DNA from: Arthrobacter sp. 31Y
GTDB taxonomy: Bacteria; Actinomycetota; Actinomycetes; Actinomycetales; Micrococcaceae
Direction: 5' to 3'
Assembly: GCF_000526335.1 (NCBI RefSeq)
Contig: NZ_JAFW01000001.1
Location: 806,001 to 870,000, forward strand
DNA length: 64,000 nt
The position numbers were made by a program, and so were the translations under genes. Within the stretch, counting starts at the first letter, position 1; each line of letters opens with the position of its first letter. Below are positions 9,127 through 17,839 of the stretch, in pieces. The notes beneath the pieces are model-generated. The model was not told the origin of the DNA. It saw nothing but the letters and a program-made list of their open reading frames with translations, and made no database searches.

Positions 9127-10416
9127 CTATTGACCTGCTTTAACCCGCAACACAGTGAGCGCTGCGGCATCCACCTTGGCCCGGAAGGCAGGATCTGCCG
9201 TAGCCTTCTGCACCACCGCTTGGTGCATGGCCGGAATGCTCGTGGGATCGGCGCAGATCAACATGGTTCCTCCGGCGCCGAAGAAGTTCAGGGCACGATC
9301 AGCATCTGACCAGGCCTCCAACTGAGCGGCACTGCAGAGATCGTCAGACAGAACAATCCCTGTGAAGCCGGCATCAGCACGCAGCATGGTGTCCATGATC
9401 GTCGCTGAGAACGGGGCGATGTTTGCGGGGTCGATCTTGTCGTAGTAGGCGTTCGAGACCATGACCCACCGGGTGCCCGCCTTGATGGCGGTGTGGAACG
9501 GCTCAAGCGCGGGATCGTTCTGCGAGGTGGCCGTGTCGCGGACATTGTTGCTGACGTCCGTATTGGGAACCACCCTGCCCAGGCCCGGGAAGTGTTTGAC
9601 CACCGGAGCGACCCCGGCGTCTTTCATACCGTCGGCAAAAGCGTTGCCCAGCAGCGAGACGTTGCCCGGGTCATAGCCATACTCCCGCTGAAAATGGCCG
9701 ATGGGGGCATTGGAGGGTGCAAATTCCGGGCTGGTCACTGTATCCAGGACCGGTGCGAGGTTCACGTTGACGCCTACGCTGCGAAGTTCCTTCCCCCACG
9801 TCGCAGCATCCGTTCGGAGCTTGGCCGCCCCGGAAGAGGCCTGAACCAGGGCGGTGGGAATCGTGGAGAAACCCGGGCCGGAGAGCACCTGGACGTACCC
9901 GCCTTCTTGGTCAGTAGCAACAAAAAGGGGCAGCCCGCCAGTTGTGGCGGCAGAGACTGTGCCCGTCAACGAAGACACGACGGACGCCGTCGGAGCAGTT
10001 CCGGCCTTGCTGCGTCCGCTCAGATAAACGTTTCCGGCGTGATACTTGGTCAGGGCCTCCATGGTTCCGGGTTCTGCACCGGTGGCCTTAGCGGCCACCA
10101 TGAACAGTTGTCCCACGCGCTGCTCAAGGCTGAGCGCGGCCAGCTGCTTCTCCACAGCTGAAGGCGTGCTCGGCGCCGGTGCAGGCGGGGCGGAGGGAGG
10201 CGGCGAAGGCGCCGCGGCCGGCGTGGTCGTCGTCGCCGGCGGGGAAGTAGGTGCCGGTGTGCCTGACGGCGAAGACGGGGTCACCGACGGTGTCCCCTCC
10301 GCCGAAGCCTGACCGGAGTTCGCTGTGCCACTGGAGCATGCGGCAGCCGTGGCCAGAAGCACTCCTGCAGTGGCGATGCTGACACTCATCGATGCAATGG
10401 ACGGGGAATTGCGCAT
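9127..10416 (-). CDS. Glycoside hydrolase family 3 lipoprotein, NagZ-like with altered catalytic loop
   Basis: 429-residue exported lipoprotein. From the ATG at 10416 the signal peptide ends in a lipobox-like ATAAAC with C27, then a long Ser/Thr/Pro/Ala linker to about residue 100. The GH3 core shows KHFPGLGR and IVLSDDL, the latter holding the expected Asp nucleophile. NagZ-type enzymes have KHFPGHG and a downstream DSH loop whose His-Asp pair acts as acid/base; here the loop reads NTDVSNN and the His is missing. So it is related to beta-N-acetylhexosaminidases but may hydrolyse another glycoside. A frame-compatible TTG/GTG region upstream exists, but the signal peptide fixes the start near 10416. 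Confidence 0.75.
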   Translation of the reverse strand: MRNSPSIASMSVSIATAGVLLATAAACSSGTANSGQASAEGTPSVTPSSPSGTPAPTSPPATTTTPAAAPSPPPSAPPAPAPSTPSAVEKQLAALSLEQRVGQLFMVAAKATGAEPGTMEALTKYHAGNVYLSGRSKAGTAPTASVVSSLTGTVSAATTGGLPLFVATDQEGGYVQVLSGPGFSTIPTALVQASSGAAKLRTDAATWGKELRSVGVNVNLAPVLDTVTSPEFAPSNAPIGHFQREYGYDPGNVSLLGNAFADGMKDAGVAPVVKHFPGLGRVVPNTDVSNNVRDTATSQNDPALEPFHTAIKAGTRWVMVSNAYYDKIDPANIAPFSATIMDTMLRADAGFTGIVLSDDLCSAAQLEAWSDADRALNFFGAGGTMLICADPTSIPAMHQAVVQKATADPAFRAKVDAAALTVLRVKAGQ

Positions 10417-10456
10417 GGTAAACCGTGAATTCGTTGGGGGTGGGTTTCCACCTACG

Positions 10457-10462
10457 AGCCTA
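10457..10462 (-). promoter_or_regulatory. -10 candidate (TAGGCT) upstream of the GH3 lipoprotein gene
   Basis: TAGGCT on the minus strand ends 40 bases before the ATG at 10416, giving a short leader of about 34 nt. The same hexamer precedes three other genes in this window. No clear -35. Confidence 0.3.
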
Positions 10463-10480
10463 CCCCGGGACAAGCAACGA

Positions 10481-10517
10481 TGCCCCGGCCCAATGCTTCG
10501 AGCAGTTGGCCGGGGCA
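10481..10517 (-). terminator. Terminator after hemL
   Basis: Inverted repeat TGCCCCGGCC (10481-10490) with its complement at 10508-10517, 17-base loop. It lies just beyond the hemL stop on the minus strand; the T-rich tail is weak. Confidence 0.6.
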
Positions 10518-10527
10518 TCACCAAAGA

Positions 10528-11847
10528 CTACGCTGTAGCGCCCGCTGCAGCCTTCGCCGCTGCCGGAAGGGCCTCAATAATCCGGTTCATGGCTGCGTCG
10601 TCGTGGGCGGCGGAGAGGAACCAGGCTTCGAAGACGGAGGGCGGAAGGTAGACGCCGGAGTCCAGCATGGAGTGGAAGAAGGGTGCGTAGCGGAAGCTTT
10701 CCTGCCGCTGGGCGTCGTCGTAGTTGTGCACACCATGGGCAGAGGTGCCAAACGCGACGGAGAACAGATTGCCCGCCCGCTGGATGGAGTGATCAACGCC
10801 TGCGTTATCAAGGGCAGAGGAGAGTGCGGCGGAGAGCTCCAGCGAACGGGCATCAACGTAGGCGTAAACCTCAGGGGTTGCGTTGGTCAGCGTTGCCACG
10901 CCTGCGGCCATGGCCACAGGGTTTCCGGACAGCGTACCGGCTTGGTACACAGGCCCGACGGGAGCGAGGTAGTCCATGACGTCGGCACGACCGCCCAGTG
11001 CCGCCGTCGGCATTCCGCCGCCGATGACCTTGCCGAAGGTGAGCAGGTCCGGAGCCCAGCCTTCCTGGCGGCCGGTCAGGCCCCAGTAGCCGGCGTAACC
11101 GGTTCGGAAACCGGTGAGGACTTCGTCCAGGATGAGGAGCGCACCGTGCTCCTTGGTGATCCGGGACAGGCCTGCGTTGAAGCCCTCACCCGGCGTCACG
11201 ACGCCCATGTTGGCCGGTGCCGCTTCGGTGATGACGGCAGCGATGCTCTTGCCGTGCGCTGCGAACGCGGCCTCGACGGCGTCAAGATCGTTGTAGGGCA
11301 GGACCAGGGTTTCAGCTGCGGTGGCCTCGGTAACGCCGGCTGAGCCGGGCAGAGCCAAGGTTGCGACGCCGGATCCTGCCGCTGCCAGCAGTCCGTCCAG
11401 GTGGCCGTGGTAGCACCCGGCAAATTTGATGATCAAGTTGCGGCCGGTGAAACCACGGGCCAGGCGAACGGCCGTCATGGTGGCTTCGGTTCCAGTGGAC
11501 ACCATCCGCAGGCGTTCCACAGCGGACACCCGGTCCTTGACGATGGCGGCCAGGTTGGCTTCATCCGGGGTGGAAGCTCCGAAGGAAAGGCCTCGATCCA
11601 CGGCTGCGTGAACGGCATCCAGCACGGCGGGGTGGGCGTGTCCCAACAACGCGGGCCCCCACGAGCAGACGAGGTCCACGTATTCCTTACCGTCCGCGTC
11701 CGTCAGATAAGCACCCTTGGCCGAAACCATGAACTTCGGGGTACCGCCCACTGAACCGAAGGCCCGCACCGGCGAGTTCACGCCGCCGGGCATCAGGGAC
11801 CGGGCACGGTCGAACAGTTGATCGGACACGGGGGTATTTGACGTCAT
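10528..11847 (-). CDS. hemL: Glutamate-1-semialdehyde 2,1-aminomutase
   Basis: 439-residue PLP enzyme that converts glutamate-1-semialdehyde to 5-aminolevulinate, the second step of the C5 haem route after HemA. The PLP lysine is K273 in TFGKVIGGG and the cofactor Asp lies in LDEVLTGFR (D241). Substrate-site blocks near the N terminus ([12 protein letters not shown]) and [10 protein letters not shown] are intact. The start ATG has an AGGA ribosome site. It is the last gene of the haem cluster, 43 bases after the LLM oxidoreductase gene on the same strand, and is followed by a hairpin. Confidence 0.96.
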   Translation of the reverse strand: MTSNTPVSDQLFDRARSLMPGGVNSPVRAFGSVGGTPKFMVSAKGAYLTDADGKEYVDLVCSWGPALLGHAHPAVLDAVHAAVDRGLSFGASTPDEANLAAIVKDRVSAVERLRMVSTGTEATMTAVRLARGFTGRNLIIKFAGCYHGHLDGLLAAAGSGVATLALPGSAGVTEATAAETLVLPYNDLDAVEAAFAAHGKSIAAVITEAAPANMGVVTPGEGFNAGLSRITKEHGALLILDEVLTGFRTGYAGYWGLTGRQEGWAPDLLTFGKVIGGGMPTAALGGRADVMDYLAPVGPVYQAGTLSGNPVAMAAGVATLTNATPEVYAYVDARSLELSAALSSALDNAGVDHSIQRAGNLFSVAFGTSAHGVHNYDDAQRQESFRYAPFFHSMLDSGVYLPPSVFEAWFLSAAHDDAAMNRIIEALPAAAKAAAGATA

Positions 11848-11890
11848 AGTTCCTATTCTTTCAGTGATTCAAGAGCAGTTAGGCCGCGGT

Positions 11891-13009
11891 CTACGTTGCA
11901 GCCAGCAGCTCGGTAACCCGCGGGGCCACCTCGGTGCCGTAGAGCTCAATGCAGCGCATCATGGACTGATGCGGCAGTGTTCCATTGCTGTATTTGAGGT
12001 CGAATCGGTCCACACCGAGGTTCCTCTTGAGCAGGGCGATTTTCTGCGCCACGGTTTCCGGGGAACCAACGTAAAGGGCACCTTCCGGGCCGCACATGGC
12101 ATCGAATTCGCCACGGTTCCCTGGACCCCACCCACGCTCGGCGCCGATCCTGTTGCGCTGCTCCAGCCAATGCGGGAACAGCTCCTCGCGGGCAGCCTCG
12201 TCCGTGTCAGCGATGAATCCGGGTGAGTGCGTTGCGATCTGCCGCATCGGATGGCCGTACTTGGCCATTGCCTCACGGTACAGATTGACCAGCGGCGCGA
12301 AGCGGCGGGGCTCTCCCCCAATAATGGCGAAAATAATGGGGTAGCCGTATTCGGCGCAACGCAACACTGACTCCGGGGTGCCGCCAACACCAATCCAGGC
12401 GGGCAGCAGGTGGTGCTGCAGTTTGGGATATACCTGCAGTCCATTGACGTTGGGCCGCGTGCGGCCCTCCCAATGAACCGGTTTCTGCGCCCGGACCTTA
12501 TCAAAAAGCTCGAGTTTCTCCTCGAAGAGGACTTCGTAGTCCGCCAAATCCAGGCCAAACAGCGGGAACGACTCCACGAACGAACCCCTGCCGAGCATGA
12601 CCTCTGCCCTGCCATTGGACAAGGCATCCACCGTGGCAAAGCGCTGAAATACGCGGATGGGATCATCGGAGCTGAGCACGGTAACGGCCGATCCCAAGCG
12701 AATCCGCGAGGTCACCGCGGCGGCCGCTGCAAGGAAAACCTCAGGCGCGGACACTGCGAAGTCGCGACGGTGGTGCTCCCCCACACCGAAGGCATGGATG
12801 CCGACGGCGTCAGCCAGCTTCGCTTCCTGCAGCAGCTCGCGCAGGACACGCGCATGCTCCTTGGGGGTTCCGTCGGCATCCACCCCGGCGTCGCCGAAGG
12901 TGTTCAGGCCGAGCAGGATCTCGTTGGCCGCCACGGGCGCGGCAGGATCGGACGGCGCGGCAGGATCGGACGGGACCGTGGGTTCGGATTCAGAAGGGAG
13001 AGAAGACAT
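11891..13009 (-). CDS. LLM-class (luciferase-like) flavin-dependent oxidoreductase inside the haem operon
   Basis: 372-residue TIM-barrel protein of the bacterial luciferase-like monooxygenase family, expected to use F420 or FMN. Typical blocks are GEHHRRDF, RIRLGSAV, GRAEVMLGRGS and IGVGGTPES. The ATG at 13009 shares one base with the hemB stop (TGATG), so its translation is tied to hemB. Its substrate is unknown; the position between hemB and hemL suggests, but does not prove, a link to tetrapyrrole metabolism or oxidative protection of it. The N terminus (residues 1-27) is a Ser/Asp/Pro/Ala tail produced in part by an 18-bp tandem duplication. Confidence 0.85.
   Translation of the reverse strand: MSSLPSESEPTVPSDPAAPSDPAAPVAANEILLGLNTFGDAGVDADGTPKEHARVLRELLQEAKLADAVGIHAFGVGEHHRRDFAVSAPEVFLAAAAAVTSRIRLGSAVTVLSSDDPIRVFQRFATVDALSNGRAEVMLGRGSFVESFPLFGLDLADYEVLFEEKLELFDKVRAQKPVHWEGRTRPNVNGLQVYPKLQHHLLPAWIGVGGTPESVLRCAEYGYPIIFAIIGGEPRRFAPLVNLYREAMAKYGHPMRQIATHSPGFIADTDEAAREELFPHWLEQRNRIGAERGWGPGNRGEFDAMCGPEGALYVGSPETVAQKIALLKRNLGVDRFDLKYSNGTLPHQSMMRCIELYGTEVAPRVTELLAAT
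12936..12971. repeat. 18-bp tandem duplication in the LLM gene
   Basis: Two exact adjacent copies of an 18-base unit (12936-12953 and 12954-12971). The repeat is in frame and doubles a SDPAAP block in the flexible N terminus of the LLM protein. Confidence 0.9.
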
Positions 13010-13989
13010 CAGGACTCCTTCAGCCAGCCAGCAAGTTCGGAGGCCCAGTAGGTCAGGACGGTATCGGCTCCGGCACGCTTGATGCCGAGGACGGATTCAG
13101 TGATGGCACCGCGCCTGTCGATCCAGCCGTTGGCGGCTGCCGCTTCGATCATGGCGTACTCGCCTGAAATTTGGTAGGCCGAGACCGGGACGGGGCTCAT
13201 GGCGGCGACGTCGGCCAGGATGTCGAGGTAGCTCATGGCAGGCTTGACCATCACCATGTCGGCGCCTTCTTCGAGGTCCAGTTCGACTTCCAGGATGGCT
13301 TCCCGTCGGTTTGCCGCATCCATTTGGTAGGTGCGGCGGTCACCCTTGAGCTGGGAATCGACAGCCTCGCGGAAGGGGCCGTAGAACGCTGAGGCGTACT
13401 TCGCCGCGTAGGCAAGAACCGCTGTGTTCTTGTGTCCGGATTCCTCCAGTGCTTGTCGGATTACCGCGATCTGGCCGTCCATCATGCCCGAGGGCCCCAG
13501 CACATGGGCTCCTGCATCGGCCTGGGCAACTGCCATCCGGCCATAAATCTCCAGCGTGGCGTCGTTGTCCACGTAGCCCTCGGAATCGAGGACTCCGCAG
13601 TGGCCGTGGTCTGTGAATTCATCGAGGCAAACATCGCCCATGATCACCAGGTCATCGCCAACCTCGGCCTTGACGTCGCGGATGGCCTTGTTCAGGACGC
13701 CGTCCGGGTCCAGCGAAGCGGTGCCTTGGGCGTCGCGGACTGCAGGCACGCCGAACAGCATGATGCCGCCCACGCCCAGCTCCACGGCTTCGGCTGCGGC
13801 ACGTTTCAGGGACTCGGTGGTGTGTTGGACAACCCCCGGCATGGAGCTGATGGGGCTCGGCTCGGTGAGGCCTTCCCGGATGAACGCCGGGAGGATCAGG
13901 TCCGCGGGCGCCAAGCGGTTTTCGGCGGTGAGCCTGCGCATGGCCGGAGTTGTGCGCAAGCGGCGGGGACGATGGTTCGGAAAGCTCAT
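13009..13989 (-). CDS. hemB: Porphobilinogen synthase (5-aminolevulinate dehydratase)
   Basis: 326-residue enzyme that condenses two 5-aminolevulinates into porphobilinogen. Schiff-base lysines are K197 (YAAKYAS) and K249 (MVKPAMS). The metal loop reads C121-L-D123 followed by HGHC131, so one of the three cysteines of the E. coli zinc type is replaced by Asp while two remain; this differs from both the three-Cys and the Cys-free magnesium type. The ATG at 13989 is chosen because AAGGGAA stands just upstream and it overlaps the hemD stop as ATGA. A longer frame upstream lies inside hemD and is not used. Confidence 0.95.
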   Translation of the reverse strand: MSFPNHRPRRLRTTPAMRRLTAENRLAPADLILPAFIREGLTEPSPISSMPGVVQHTTESLKRAAAEAVELGVGGIMLFGVPAVRDAQGTASLDPDGVLNKAIRDVKAEVGDDLVIMGDVCLDEFTDHGHCGVLDSEGYVDNDATLEIYGRMAVAQADAGAHVLGPSGMMDGQIAVIRQALEESGHKNTAVLAYAAKYASAFYGPFREAVDSQLKGDRRTYQMDAANRREAILEVELDLEEGADMVMVKPAMSYLDILADVAAMSPVPVSAYQISGEYAMIEAAAANGWIDRRGAITESVLGIKRAGADTVLTYWASELAGWLKES

Positions 13990-14864
13990 GGCGAATTCCC
14001 TTCGTTGGCGAAAACAGATTCCAGGGCGGCCACAATGCCGTCCGGGGTGGGTACTTTGGCGGTGCCTGCCACGGTGAGGCCAATCCGGGAGGCCTCTGCC
14101 GCCGTCGGCCGTCCAATGGCGATCAGCCGGCAAGTGCCCAGGGGCAGCAACGTTGCAGCAATACGGCGCGCAGCGCTGGGAGAAGCAGCCACAACGGCGT
14201 CTACCGTCCCGGCGTCCAGTGCTGTCCGCACATCTTCAGGACTAAGCGTCACCGGTGCGTCGGTGGAGGAAATAACGACGCCGGACGGAAGTTCCGCTGT
14301 CAGGCGGAGTTCCGCAGAGGCAGGGTAATCGACGGTGCGGTAGGCGACAACGGACGTCACGTCCGCACCGCTGGCCGCCAAGCCATCGCGCAGGCCGGCC
14401 GCCGCAATATCGGCTTGAGGCAGTAAAACCCGTTCCTGGGACGCCTCCCACACAGCAAGGAGGCCCTCAGCTGACTGGACATCGGCAGGTGCCACAGCAA
14501 CGGTGAGGCCAACGGACTCAATAGCCTTCCGGGACAAAGGGCCAATAGTGGCCACTTTTGTTCCCGACGGTACAAGATCCACGAGGGCCAGTCCGCGCTG
14601 GGCAGCCTTCTCCAACAGAACCCGGACGGTGGTGATGCTGCTGATCACCAGCCAGTCGAAGCCCCCGGCCGTCAGCTGGTCCAAGGCCGCGTCAAGGGGA
14701 GCTTGGTCCCTTTCCTTCTCAAAATCGATGAGCGGAAGCACCAACGGCTCCGCCCCCAGTTCGCTCAGGAGCGAGGCCAAGGGGCGCGCCCGGTCGGCGT
14801 TCCTGGTGATCAGGACGCGCCGACCGGTCAACCCGCTCACTTCATGCGGCTCAGGACGCGGCAA
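13986..14864 (-). CDS. hemD: Uroporphyrinogen-III synthase
   Basis: 292-residue (from TTG) enzyme that closes hydroxymethylbilane to uroporphyrinogen III. The family is poorly conserved; recognisable parts are [12 protein letters not shown] at the N terminus, [11 protein letters not shown], a linker with [17 protein letters not shown], and the second-domain block [12 protein letters not shown]. Placement between hemC and hemB makes the call secure. The start is uncertain: TTG at 14864 overlaps hemC by 14 bases, while GTG at 14840 (just before SGLTGRR) would remove the overlap. Neither has a strong ribosome site. Confidence 0.92.
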   Translation of the reverse strand: MPRPEPHEVSGLTGRRVLITRNADRARPLASLLSELGAEPLVLPLIDFEKERDQAPLDAALDQLTAGGFDWLVISSITTVRVLLEKAAQRGLALVDLVPSGTKVATIGPLSRKAIESVGLTVAVAPADVQSAEGLLAVWEASQERVLLPQADIAAAGLRDGLAASGADVTSVVAYRTVDYPASAELRLTAELPSGVVISSTDAPVTLSPEDVRTALDAGTVDAVVAASPSAARRIAATLLPLGTCRLIAIGRPTAAEASRIGLTVAGTAKVPTPDGIVAALESVFANEGNSP

Positions 14865-15849
14865 GGTCCGCGATCTCCGCGGCGCCGGCAGCGAGCAGGA
14901 GTTCTGCTACTTCGATGCCGAGCAACGTGGCTCCAACCTCCGTGAGTCCGTCTGTGGCTTTCTTCTCGCGGACGGTCTTGGTGCCATCCACAGCACAAAC
15001 CACTGCTTCAAGGTGCAGCATGCTGCCCTTCCTGAAGGCGTAGGCACCCACTGGAGCTGCGCAACCGGCTTCAAGCCGAGCCAAGACGGCGCGCTCTGCC
15101 GTGACGGCGAGGCGGGTATCGTCGTCGTTCAAAGCGGCAAGGGCCTGAGCCAGCACCCCATTGGAGCCCTCGGTGGAACCCGCCAGCCGCGGAGCGTCAT
15201 CAGTTCGGCATTCAATGGCCAATGCTCCCTGACCGGGGGCGGGCAGCATGACGTCGGATTCGAAGAACTCGCTGACGGTGTCCAGCCGGTCCATGCGCTC
15301 CAACCCGGCGGCGGCCAACACCACGGCGTCAAGATCGCAGGATTTTCCCGGGACAACAACATCGGTCACGTTTCCCGGCAAACCCGGAACACGGCCGAGG
15401 CGGGTGTCCACGTTCCCGCGGATATCGAGTACCTCAATGTCCGGACGTGCAGCCCGGAGTTGAGCGGCACGGCGTGGCGAGCCTGTCCCAACCTTGGCTC
15501 CGCCCGGTAGCTCTGCGAGTGTCATACCGTCGCGTGCACAGAGAACGTCGCGGACATCCACCCGCTTGGGTGTTGCGGCGATGCTCAGGCCAAGTGCTGC
15601 GCCTGTTGGCAGGTCCTTAAGGGAGTGCACCGCAACATCACAGCTCTCAGCGAGAAGGGCATCCCGAAGGGCCGCGACAAACACACCGGTACCGCCCATC
15701 TGGGAAAGTGACCCGGTCTTGACGTCGCCCTCAGTCTTGATATGCACGAGCTCCACAGGGAAACCGCCAACGGCAGCCAGCTGGTCCGCGGTCTGCTGCG
15801 TCTGCGTCAGGGCAAGTTTGCTCGCCCTGGTGCCGATGCGTACCGTCAC
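14851..15849 (-). CDS. hemC: Porphobilinogen deaminase (hydroxymethylbilane synthase)
   Basis: 332-residue enzyme that polymerises four porphobilinogens. The cofactor-carrying Cys is C263 in LEAGCAAPVG; the N-terminal IGTRASKLAL and central HSLKDLPT and GTGSPRRAAQL are textbook for the family. The GTG at 15849 overlaps the hemH stop (GTGA). A longer upstream reading frame lies within hemH and is rejected. Confidence 0.96.
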   Translation of the reverse strand: MTVRIGTRASKLALTQTQQTADQLAAVGGFPVELVHIKTEGDVKTGSLSQMGGTGVFVAALRDALLAESCDVAVHSLKDLPTGAALGLSIAATPKRVDVRDVLCARDGMTLAELPGGAKVGTGSPRRAAQLRAARPDIEVLDIRGNVDTRLGRVPGLPGNVTDVVVPGKSCDLDAVVLAAAGLERMDRLDTVSEFFESDVMLPAPGQGALAIECRTDDAPRLAGSTEGSNGVLAQALAALNDDDTRLAVTAERAVLARLEAGCAAPVGAYAFRKGSMLHLEAVVCAVDGTKTVREKKATDGLTEVGATLLGIEVAELLLAAGAAEIADLAAS

Positions 15850-17069
15850 TTGGCAGCCTCCGGAGCGGGGTACGCATCGTGCCCGACACCGATGCCGACG
15901 CCAACTTCGGAAATGACGGGCTTCGCTCCGCGGAAGTTCTCGCAGCAGTTGGGGCGGCAAACGTCATACCAAGGGCCCAGGTCCGTCACGTGGGGACGTT
16001 CGGCGATGTTGTTTTCCACCGTGCGTTCACAAATGAGGTCCACCAAGCCGGAAACGAAAGCCGCGTGCGTCCCCGGCGTAGGAACACGGGTGGCCTCAAT
16101 GTTGAGGTTCTTGCAGGTCTCCAGTGCCTCGGTGTCCAGGTCCCAGGCAACTTCCATATGGTCGCTGACGAACCCAAGCGGAACAATGACCACACCGCGG
16201 ACGCCTTCGGGGGCGATCTCTTCAAGGTGGTCATTAATGTCCGGTTCAAGCCAGGGAATGTGCGGCGCACCGGAGCGGGACTGGTACACCAGGTCCCAGG
16301 CAACATCGGGTGCAACAGTGTCCATGATGGCCTGGGCATTGGCAAGATGTTGCGCTGCGTAGGCGGATCCTTCAGCAAATTCGCGCGGCTCGTCCTCGGA
16401 CCTGCCGGCGGCCTCTGCATCCCGGGTAGGAATCGAGTGCGTGGCGAACAGCACCCGGATCTTAGAATCCGGATCAGCAACGCCGGCAGCGGCCAGCTTG
16501 CCTCGAATTTCTTCCAGACCGGCGGCCGTACCTTCAAGGAAGGGCTGCACCACACCGGGGTGGTCGAAGTACTGGCGGATCTTGTCCACCTCAAGCTTGC
16601 CGTCCAAGCCCGCCTCCGTCAGGGCAATGCCGATGTCTTCGCGGTACTGGCGGCAACTGGAGTAACAGGAGTAGATGCTGGTGGTGAGCATCAGGATCCG
16701 GCGGTGTCCGGCGTCGTAAGCGTCCTGCAGGACGGGCGCAATGTAGGGGTCCCAGTTGCGGTTGCCCCAAAGTACGGGAAGCTCGATGTCCCGCTTGGCC
16801 AGCTCAGCCTCGATGGCGGCCTTCAGCTCACGGTTCTGCTGGTTAATGGGGCTGATCCCGCCGAAAGCGCGGTAGTGGTGCGAGACCTCTTCGAGGCGCT
16901 CGTCCGGGATGCCCCGGCCACGGGTGACGTTGCGAAGGAAGGGGATGACGTCGTCCTGTCCTTCGGGGCCACCGAAGGACGCGAGCAGCACGGCATCGTA
17001 GTGCTTGGCTTCCTGGCGGCCGCGCTCGGTGACTTCATTGACGTCCGTGGAAACGGCTGGAGTGCTCAT
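15846..17069 (-). CDS. hemH: Coproporphyrin III ferrochelatase (HemH/CpfC)
   Basis: 407-residue chelatase that inserts Fe(II). Metal-site residues are H211 (FATHSIP) and E306 (DHMEVAWD). Cysteines at 139 (SSCRQY) and 371, 375 and 376 (CRPNCC) fit the [2Fe-2S] ligands known in mycobacterial ferrochelatases. Because hemQ and a HemY-type oxidase sit beside it, the substrate is expected to be coproporphyrin III, not protoporphyrin IX. The ATG overlaps the hemQ stop as ATGA. The gene symbol cpfC is also in use. Confidence 0.95.
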   Translation of the reverse strand: MSTPAVSTDVNEVTERGRQEAKHYDAVLLASFGGPEGQDDVIPFLRNVTRGRGIPDERLEEVSHHYRAFGGISPINQQNRELKAAIEAELAKRDIELPVLWGNRNWDPYIAPVLQDAYDAGHRRILMLTTSIYSCYSSCRQYREDIGIALTEAGLDGKLEVDKIRQYFDHPGVVQPFLEGTAAGLEEIRGKLAAAGVADPDSKIRVLFATHSIPTRDAEAAGRSEDEPREFAEGSAYAAQHLANAQAIMDTVAPDVAWDLVYQSRSGAPHIPWLEPDINDHLEEIAPEGVRGVVIVPLGFVSDHMEVAWDLDTEALETCKNLNIEATRVPTPGTHAAFVSGLVDLICERTVENNIAERPHVTDLGPWYDVCRPNCCENFRGAKPVISEVGVGIGVGHDAYPAPEAAK

Positions 17070-17767
17070 GCAAGGACCTCGGCAATCTCGGCGGCGGACA
17101 CGCGGCGGCCGGTGTAGAACGGGATTTCTTCACGGACGTGGTTGCGGGCCTCACTGTCCCGCAAGTGGCGCATGAGGTCAACAAGGTCAACCAGTTCCGG
17201 TGCCTCAAGTCCAAGGATCCATTCCCAGTCCCCCAGCGCGAAGGAGGAGACGGTGTTGGAGATGACCTGCGGGAATTCCCTGCCCAGCAATCCATGTTCG
17301 CGGAGCATGGCGCCGCGTTCCTCGGCCGGGAGGATGTACCACTCGTAAGAGCGAACGAACGGGTACACGCACAGCCAGGTGCTGGGTTCGACGCCCCGCG
17401 CATAAGCCGGCACGTGGCTCTTGGAGAATTCAGCCTCGCGGTGCACGCCCATGGCGGACCAAACGATGTCGGTTCCTGCGAAGAGCTTGCTGCGGCGGAT
17501 GGACCGGACAGCTGCCTGCAGCTCCTCGGGCTTGGCGCCGTGGAGCCACACCATGATGTCCGCGTCCGAGCGCATGGCGGAGACGTCGTAGCTGCCCCGG
17601 AGGGTCACGCCGCCCTCCGCGAGCTTCTCCGTGAGGGCTTCGAATTCCTGGGCAGCATCGCCGCTGCGCAGGACGTCGGCCGAGCGCTTGAAGACAGTCC
17701 AGAGCGTGAAGAACTGCTCTTCGGTTTCAGCAGTTTTAGTGACAGATTCGGCAGAAGTGTGGCTCAT
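17066..17767 (-). CDS. hemQ: Coprohaem decarboxylase (HemQ/ChdC)
   Basis: 233-residue chlorite-dismutase-like protein that decarboxylates coprohaem to haem b with H2O2, the last step of the coproporphyrin-dependent route. Residues that match the actinobacterial ChdC active site fall at the same numbers as in Corynebacterium diphtheriae: distal H118 (KSHVP), catalytic Y135 (CVYPF) and proximal H158 (REHGLLG). It heads the tightly coupled run hemQ-hemH-hemC-hemD-hemB-LLM, all with overlapping ends. The 72-base gap to hemY contains a perfect inverted repeat. Confidence 0.95.
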   Translation of the reverse strand: MSHTSAESVTKTAETEEQFFTLWTVFKRSADVLRSGDAAQEFEALTEKLAEGGVTLRGSYDVSAMRSDADIMVWLHGAKPEELQAAVRSIRRSKLFAGTDIVWSAMGVHREAEFSKSHVPAYARGVEPSTWLCVYPFVRSYEWYILPAEERGAMLREHGLLGREFPQVISNTVSSFALGDWEWILGLEAPELVDLVDLMRHLRDSEARNHVREEIPFYTGRRVSAAEIAEVLA

Positions 17768-17807
17768 GGTTCAAGTTTGCCCCGTGCCAGCCGCGAAGTC
17801 GAAACGG

Positions 17808-17834
17808 ATCACTTCTACAAGGCGTAGAAGTGAT
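17808..17834. promoter_or_regulatory. Perfect inverted repeat between hemY and hemQ, candidate operator
   Basis: Arms of 11 bp (17808-17818 and 17824-17834) around a 5-base centre. It sits 41 bases upstream of the hemQ start and 5 bases past the hemY stop. There is no T-run after it on the minus strand, so a regulator site or mRNA hairpin is more likely than an intrinsic terminator. Confidence 0.5.
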
Positions 17835-17839
17835 GCAAA

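Noticed and set aside
12936..12971. Direct repeat considered as a CRISPR-like or mobile element footprint
   Set aside because: Only two adjacent 18-bp copies in frame within a coding tail; simple slippage duplication.
13990..14133. Longer hemB start upstream of 13989
   Set aside because: The extra residues lie within hemD in another frame and do not resemble HemB; a strong ribosome site supports the ATG at 13989.
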